In this document: piece by piece, positions 57,990 through 64,000 of the stretch
Layout: the number at the start of each line of letters is the position of its first letter
Numbering within the stretch: position 1 is the stretch's first letter
Assembly (NCBI GenBank): GCA_021397835.1
Contig: JAJFZO010000191.1
Location: forward strand, 5,585,001 to 5,649,000
DNA: 64,000 nt
DNA from: Moringa oleifera
Taxonomy: Eukaryota > Streptophyta > Magnoliopsida > Brassicales > Moringaceae
Direction of reading: 5' to 3'
Program-made: the position numbers and the translations under genes
The notes under the pieces: generated by a model
Databases searched by the model: none
What the model saw: only the letters and a program-made list of their open reading frames with translations
Told to the model about the DNA's origin: nothing

Positions 57990-58780
57990 TTTGGATTACA
58001 TTTTATATTTGCAGGATTGTGGATATGACCAAGAAGTTATCAAAGTCACCTACCAAATCTAGAGGATAAACAAAGTTGATAAACTAGAAAAATTTTAACA
58101 CAGAGAATGTGGTACAATTTCAATTCAAAAGGAGTACCATATAATGCTGAAGTTAAAGCCTTTATATTTATTCTTGGTGTTTTGCACGTACCACGGTGCC
58201 TATGACTTATAGTGATGGGCAAAAAGTTTGTGATCATTAAAAATAAGATGTGGGAATATGTTCAGGTTCAACACTTTCACCTTACATATCCAATATATTT
58301 TTCATTAGCATAGTAACTTATCAAATTTGATTTTCATGATGCATTTGAGATTAATCCTCACACAAAAAAGATAATCTTATAATTAATTGGTAACAAATTT
58401 AGAATGTTCAAGAATGTCCTAACAATAAAATATATAGTACCTTTTGTGGATAATTTTAATATTATAGTAACACCATCTACGATTTACTGTTTCATTTCAA
58501 AAAATGATTAGGAGAAGTTTGTTAAATCATGTCTTTCAAAGAATTTTAGGGTACATTTATGTTGTAATTTGTTTCTTTAAACCATAAATATTTTTTGTTT
58601 GTTTATTAACTATAGTGTAATATTGTAGAAATTGAGTGAGGAGCAAAGAGAATGAAAAAAACATAGTAAATATCCTTATTGATTGAGTCAGGGTGGATAC
58701 GCAACTTTAGAGCACAAATTGTTAACTTTCTCACTCTTAAATTCTCTCTGAGGATTTTAAGTTGCATATAGTAATGAAAA
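57990..58780 (+). pseudogene. Second CACTA-element frame (Ptta/En/Spm, Transposase_24-like) remnant
   Basis: Plus-strand pieces read GVPYNAEVKAFIFILGVL (about 58130-58180), KNKMWEYVQVQHF (about 58240), DWEKFVKS-like then LSKNFRVHL (about 58510-58560), KLSEEQRE and QGGYATLEHKL (about 58630-58720). In intact elements this succession is typical of the second protein encoded downstream of Tnp2 in plant CACTA elements. Its position immediately 3' of the Tnp2 remnant supports one decayed element spanning about 56.6-58.8 kb. A candidate 3' end GTAGTG at 59162-59167 is unproven. Confidence 0.65.
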
Positions 58781-58799
58781 AATTGATGAAACACATGGT

Positions 58800-60480
58800 G
58801 AATGGGTTATTCATGCACAATAGTTACTATCATAGGTATGTAATCCTTGTTAGTTCATTAATGGTTATGTTTTATTTAGAAAATTAAATGTGATAGAAAG
58901 TTTATCTTGAAAAGATGTCAAAATTGATTGGAGTAAGAGAAAAGTAGAGGAGATAAAATGCTCAAGCGAGAAGACCCATCGATTTGTTATAATTCTTTTT
59001 TCTCCTTCTTCTTTTTCCTTTGACCATAGAGTGAAAACTAATTGCATTCCCAACCTTTTCTCATTCTGATTATGATTACAATAGCAAGCCTTACAGGAAT
59101 ATCATTTAAGATACTTTTGGTATGAATGAGATGCGTCGTCATATAAGCTATGCATCTTGATGTAGTGTAATGAATTTCATAAGTATGTATTGATTTATTG
59201 GCTGTGAAAGTTATGCTTCATTTAGGCAATTTAAGTTTACTTGTTGCTGCAATATTTTTCCAATTAATTTTGTGATTCTTTATTGTGTTGTATGTGTTAT
59301 TCTTAGTTAAAACTTCCTATCTGGTAAGGTTCATCATTTTCAACTATCTTTGTCTTTATTTTTCTAAAAAATAATTTTTTCTGGCAAATTTAATGGGCTT
59401 GTTTCCATAAAGTGAATTCATGTGCTTAGGATGATGGTTACAATACCAAAACCCTATGGGTTGGAGCTTCAAAAAGCTTAGCCTTGTTAGTTTTAAAATG
59501 AGATGGGTTACTGAGGGGGCATGTCTCTTCATTACTTCTTCACAATGGTGAGATTCGCACAATAATTGTTAATGGGCTTGATAGATTAGAATGGAAGGAA
59601 TCCTTATAATAAGTATCAAGATGAACAACACATTACTCTGTATTAACTTTGATTTTGGTTCTAGTGATTATAACATGGGCATTTAATAGAAATTTTTATA
59701 GGTTGTCAATGAAGAGTTTTGCTTTGCATTATGTTTGATTTTCAAGTTTTACTACAATTGCTTATTTACTTTAATATGTAAACTATATATCTAATAGAGA
59801 TGATCTAACAATGAATTCTTTTTATAACTATTGCTGAAATGACATCATTCATTAGGCATTTTTTGATGCACTAGCTTAAAAAAGTGTATTATTTTTAGTT
59901 TAATGATACAACGTTAGAAAAAATAGTGCAGATGAACCTTCATGTATATTGCATATTGTAACTACAAATATTTTTATTTATTTTTTATTCTTGTATTTTG
60001 TAAAATGATCATAATTTTAGTTATAAATATACATAACTTTTGTTGTCTGATATAATTGTATTGTTTGACTATTACAATTACAAAAATAGCAATTAAACAA
60101 ATGATATATAATAGTTAATTAATTAAAAAATATAAAAAATAATTTTTTAATTAATTAATAAAAAATAATAAATTAACTATTTTTTGTGATGATGAAAAAT
60201 AATAATATCTTTCTTATGTAATTAATTATTTTTAAAATTTTATTTTTTAAATTATCATAATAAATTATAAAATTAAGGTTTTTAGCTTTTCTTAATAAAA
60301 ATATAAACTACATCAACAACAGCATAGATAAGATCAACATAAAATATATTTCTTAATATATTACTTACTATAATTGCATAATTTAATGTTTTGTCCTTTT
60401 TTAAAAAAATACGCGAAAAAGAAGGGATTGTTTTGTTAGTAGCACTATGATTACCTAAGACATTGACCTTTAATTAATGG
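58800..60480. other. Gene-free AT-rich stretch
   Basis: No conserved coding or RNA features are seen. It is AT-rich, especially 60100-60400. Confidence 0.45.
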
Positions 60481-60643
60481 ATATATAGCCATAAATAAAT
60501 CCTATTAAATGATTTAGATTCTCTATTCATATCAAATTTAATGATTTGATTTGATTGAAAAAAATCAATTAATTGAAGAGTAGAGTGAAAATTCTAAGTT
60601 AAATCCACAACCATCAGTGTTCCCCACAAAAGACAGGAAGAAG

Positions 60644-61002
60644 ATGGCGAAGGCTATTTCTTACATAGCTTTGTTGGTTTTTTTCATGGTCATTGGTTCC
60701 TGTGAGTATCCTTTTCTCCTGTAAATTCAAAGTGTTTTAGTGAATTACAGTTAATATAGAAGTGAATGACAGGAAATCGTTTGTTCGCAGGTTTTTCTGT
60801 CAAATACATTCATTTTTGTTACAGTGACGATGACTGTCGAAGATTCTGTCCAAATGGCGGTCCTGGCCACTGTGATGAAAATCACATCTGCGACTGCAAG
60901 CTCCTTGAAAGCGAAAACCAGTTGTCTGATAATTCTGTGCAAGAGTCGGCAGGTGTGTCATCCTGGATGGTACCGGAAACAGATCAAGAAAGTAAGATGT
61001 AG
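60644..61002 (+). CDS. Secreted cysteine-rich peptide, single Cys domain with acidic tail, 89 aa
   Basis: Exons 60644-60701 and 60791-61002. The 89-bp intron (donor GTGAGT, acceptor TTCGCAG) is phase 1 and splits Cys20. The signal peptide is MAKAISYIALLVFFMVIGS. Cys are at 29, 35, 39, 47, 53 and 55: C-x5-C-x3-C-x7-C-x5-C-x-C, with YSDDDC, CPNGGPGHC and ICDCKLL. A tail of about 34 residues (NQLSDNSVQESAG..., ending ESKM) is acidic and Ser/Gln-rich. It is nearly the same protein as domain 1 plus tail of the 44.5-kb gene. The leader is homologous to that gene's leader (AACCATCAG before the ATG), but the TATA box is not conserved: the corresponding position (about 60538) reads CAAATTTAATG. Expression may therefore differ. 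It is convergent with the 62.5-kb gene. Confidence 0.87.
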
Positions 61003-61009
61003 TGTGTTT

Positions 61010-61270
61010 TTCGAAGGCTGAAGACTGCGGTGCGTTCATCAACAATTGGTTGCGGTAAATCTTCTCCAGTTAATTGCTCCTAGAGTTGTCTATGGATATG
61101 CCCAATAATCAATAAGAAATTTGAAGAGGTGAAATAAGATTTCTTAGTAGCAATATCAGTTGATAAAAACATAGTATACTTTTAAATAATTCATTCTATC
61201 ACATAATAGAGGGTAGCAGCAATAGGATGACTCCGTTCTAGCATCCTAAAAGTCTTTGACACTATGGGAC
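61010..61270 (+). repeat. 3' flank shared with the 44.5-kb gene and 48.5-kb pseudogene
   Basis: It includes AGGCTGAAGACT, AATCAATAAGAAATTT (AATAAG at 61111-61116, a likely poly(A) signal), AAATAATTCATTCTATCACATA and AAAGTCTTTGACACTATGGGACAC. The same blocks appear in the same order after the two other copies. Confidence 0.75.
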
Positions 61271-61731
61271 ACCCAAATCAAAAGCTAGCTCTGGTCAAAC
61301 TTCAACTGACTAAAAATTGAAGGGGCTATATAACTAGTCCAGCCAAACACTACAAGTGCAGAAAGACCAACCTAGAGGCATTTCCTTTGAAGAAATCAGA
61401 CTAGAAGAGTCTGTCCAACATCACAAACACTCATTTGACACTGGCACATTGAGTTGAGGGGTGGGGACAAAAGACTTGCAAAGCGCAGTTTGGTGGCAGT
61501 AGGCAGCCCCTGCAGCTCAAGTCCATTTTGCCACATTATTTCATGTATGGTCATTTTGTCAAAATCCCTATTAACTTAATCATTGGAGGCTAACCCTATT
61601 AGCCAATGGGCTCTCTTAATTTTCTTGCATAATCCATTTCCTTGTTTAACTAGTAATCTTAGACGAACTTTATAAATAGTGGTTCTTACTCATATCAGTT
61701 ACAATAATGTTGAATTTTAATAACAATAATA

Positions 61732-62075
61732 AATGGCAAAGGCTATTTCTTAGGCTTTATCACCTGTCATGATCCAAAAATGTAAGTTCCTCCACTGAAA
61801 TTACCGTCTTCAAATTGCATGTGACTAGTTTAACTTGAGTACCAAAAGCTCTATATATAAATATTGGTACTCAAACAACCTCATAACTCCAAATGAATGG
61901 TTTCATAAAAAAATTGACTACTAACATTTTTAAGTGAGAAATGCCTAAAAATTAACCATGGATCTTCTGAGTTAACCCTTTTCATTTTGTGACAGTTTAA
62001 TTTACAAGCACAAGAATCCGGCCAGGCAATTTATGAAAGTCGCATGCAGCTGCAAGTTCTTTGCTTTTTGGATAG
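61732..62075 (+). pseudogene. Cysteine-rich peptide pseudogene (exon 1 with stop, exon 2 remnant)
   Basis: ATGGCAAAGGCTATTTCTTAG at 61732 is the start of exon 1 of the family (MAKAIS) followed at once by a stop codon. About 280 bp downstream, GGCCAGGCAATTTATGAAAGTC and GCATGCAGCTGCAAGTTCTTT (about 62020-62065) align with the part of exon 2 that encodes GHC..ENHICDCKLL in the 60.6-kb gene. The rest is lost. It lies between the convergent 60.6-kb and 62.5-kb genes, the same relative place as the 48.4-kb pseudogene in the other module. Confidence 0.6.
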
Positions 62076-62311
62076 TCATTTTTTATGATATCATCCACAA
62101 AAATAAATCACCGCAGATGCAGATATATACCACCTTCTGACCATGATAGACTTATACCTTGTAGATCTATAATATCGTTGTGTTGTGTCAACACATATCA
62201 TCCACAAACTAGTCCATACATAATGGTTAATTTATTTATTTCCTCCAAGATTATTGACATGGTGTTGTTTCTGAGATAACTCAGTACAAACTTATTGGTG
62301 AGGCTATTTAA

Positions 62312-62735
62312 TTAACACTCGCAGAAGCATTTTCCCCTAATGCAGTTCACAATTTTGCACCGACGAGGGCAGTACTTAACACAATCTTTGTCTTTGGAGC
62401 AGACTGCTTTTTGAAGAGGTTCAAGATGATCGGTTTGGTCTATGGGAATACATAGACACTTACCACCTACACATTCCGGAATACCATCTGGACATGACTT
62501 ATCGCAGTCGGCTTCAATAATACACTGCCTCATCGGCATCTCTTTTGCTTCAGCTAACTGGAGTGAAATACCTGTCAAAGCTATATCTTTAGTTCTCAAA
62601 AATAATGCAACTACACCAGATCAATATAGGTGAAAGTGGTTCTATAAATAATAGAGACAGAGAGAGATAAATATACTAACAAATTGCATGAATCAGAAGG
62701 GAAGCCAAGACAAGCTTAAGAGAAACTTTGGCCAT
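62312..62735 (-). CDS. Secreted cysteine-rich peptide with two Cys domains (6 + 8 Cys), 104 aa
   Basis: Exon 1 is 62735-62681 and exon 2 is 62571-62312, both on minus. The 109-bp intron has donor GTTAGTATAT, identical to the 49.5-kb paralogue, and acceptor TTTGACAG; it is phase 1 and splits Cys19 as T|GT. The signal peptide is MAKVSLKLVLASLLIHAI with likely cleavage LAEA|KEM. Domain 1 Cys are at 35, 41, 45, 52, 57 and 59. Domain 2 Cys are at 76, 82, 86, 90, 95, 100, 102 and 104: C-x5-C-x3-C-x3-C-x4-C-x4-C-x-C-x-C, ending CFCEC. The linker (DHLEPL) matches the paralogue. Compared with the paralogue, the Cys4-Cys5 loop of domain 2 is four residues shorter and more basic. It is probably intact, with a TATA-like box at the expected place. 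Confidence 0.88.
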
Positions 62736-62739
62736 CACC

Positions 62740-63350
62740 TATGGCTGTTTTGCGAAACAAGGAAACTACAGTGATATTTGGAGCTTAAGCTGCAACTTTT
62801 ACAACTCTGAGCTCTCCTAGAACGCGTACATATAGAGAGGGAGATATATGTGTACAAATTTTCAAGTAAATGAAACGACGTTATAACATTTATGACATTT
62901 ATGAAAGATAATTATTATATCATTGTTAGTGCTTGGTCCACGTGTAATCAATAATTATAAGAAGGCTATGGTTTACATGGATCATAAATATCTTGACTTT
63001 TGATGCTCTCTTATTGCCATAAACTATACTGACGACATGGGATTTGTATTTTTTGTAGATTTGAATTACTTTAATTTTTTATAAAATAATAATACATGAT
63101 AATTTAGTAAAATTATACATTAAAATTTTGTTTATTTATTTATTTATATAATAAATTATTGAAATACTTTTTTAATATTTTAATAAAAGCTCAATATTTA
63201 ATCAGATTAGTATAGGTTGATATGATACCAAATTAAATTATACAACTCATGGCCACTATAAATGTAATTTTCCAATTAATGACCTAATATTCATGCTAGA
63301 ATGTGGCCTTTCTCTCATAAAATAAATGGTATTAATGGGATCAATGAACA
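62740..63350 (-). repeat. Upstream region shared with the 49.5-kb gene promoter
   Basis: Blocks such as AAACAAGGAA, AAGCTGCAACTT, CTGAGCTC, AAATGAAACG, CTTGACTTTTG and CTCATGGCCA align in order with 49770-50130. One block, TTTGTTCATTGATCCCATT (50145 on plus), appears here inverted (about 63333-63351), indicating a small local inversion. Confidence 0.65.
62829..62834 (-). promoter_or_regulatory. TATA-like box of the 62.5-kb peptide gene
   Basis: The minus strand reads CTCTATATGTACG, about 96 bp upstream of the ATG at 62735 and aligned with the TATA box of the 49.5-kb paralogue. It is weaker than a consensus box. Confidence 0.5.
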
Positions 63351-63359
63351 AATTATGAG

Positions 63360-64000
63360 CCATGTACATGCCTTAGCATCAGGAAAAATCAATTTTTTCA
63401 AGTCAGATTCGATTCTCCGGTAATTGTTGAAGCAATAAATTAGTAAACCCGCAATGATTTTGAAAGCTTTTTTCAAAATTTTATTTTCTTTTTAATGAAA
63501 GCATTGTCTTAAAGAAAAAAGTTAAAACAATAACAAAGCACTTTTTATTTCTGCACATAGAAGATTTTTAAAAAAACATTAAGAAATTAGAAAAGAAAGT
63601 CGGGAAAAAGAGTTTTTGATTTCAATATAATCTCTTGATTTTTTTTTAAATTTTTGTACTTATATGATTTAGCTTAATAATATGTGTCAAAACATTATAT
63701 ACAATGGTAATTATTGACAACTATTATACCATTTATTTTGCAAAATAAAGTTTTAAAATTTATTTGATTTATTATTTCTTTTTTTATTTCAAGTGTATTT
63801 TTTTCAGTGATATGAGCATTAGGATTACTATCTTATTGGTCCGTTTTTATGTTCCTAAATTTTATTAGTAGTTTTATTAATTTTATACTAGTATTTACTT
63901 TGTTTTTATACATTTCATTTTTATTTCAATATACATACAAATATATATATGTATATATATAATTTAAGAATATAATAAAATATTTATTATATTTTTATGT
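63360..64000. other. AT-rich end of window, nothing recognised
   Basis: No gene or repeat structure other than A/T runs and a short TATATA stretch near 63940-63962. Confidence 0.5.

Overview
This window looks like a piece of a eudicot plant nuclear genome. It is AT-rich, gene-poor and full of transposon remnants. The genes carry GT-AG introns, plant-type TATA boxes and AATAAA-like poly(A) signals, and there is one chloroplast-derived insertion. I cannot name the species from sequence alone.

The main gene content is a dispersed cluster of six small secreted cysteine-rich peptide genes, at about 12.5, 25.1, 44.5, 49.5, 60.6 and 62.5 kb, plus at least two broken copies. All six have the same plan. 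A first exon of 55-58 bp encodes a signal peptide. A short phase-1 intron (84-109 bp) splits a Cys codon as T|GY. A second exon encodes the mature peptide with the spacing C-x5-C-x3/4-C-x(n)-C-x4/5-C-x-C. This resembles defensin-like and NCR-like (nodulin_late-type) secreted peptides; the family assignment is inference. Three genes have one Cys domain (12.5, 25.1 and 60.6 kb). Three have two (44.5 kb on plus; 49.5 and 62.5 kb on minus). The 44.3-50.2 kb and 60.6-63.4 kb blocks are copies of one module: a plus-strand gene, a pseudogene, and a convergent minus-strand two-domain gene.

Near the left end is a divergent pair of intronless genes for multi-pass membrane proteins (6.57-7.19 kb minus, 8.17-8.60 kb plus) that I do not recognise. 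A nuclear-integrated plastid fragment of rps12 lies at about 5.76-5.98 kb.

The rest is largely mobile DNA. There is a complete-ended hAT element at 39364-43738 (8-bp target duplication, broken transposase) and a 176-bp hAT-type MITE at 27017-27192. Two Mutator-like elements of one family have perfect 9-bp target duplications; one of them (23198-24130) is a Pack-MULE carrying a two-exon NAC-domain fragment. Two CACTA-type transposase wrecks lie at 14.36-16.74 and 56.64-58.78 kb. A decayed Ty3/gypsy pol lies on minus at 34.4-38.0 kb, with minisatellites and opposite-strand coding remnants beyond its 3' end. A CYP72A-like P450 pseudogene fragment lies at 55.8-56.2 kb. Long AT-rich stretches between these hold nothing I can identify.
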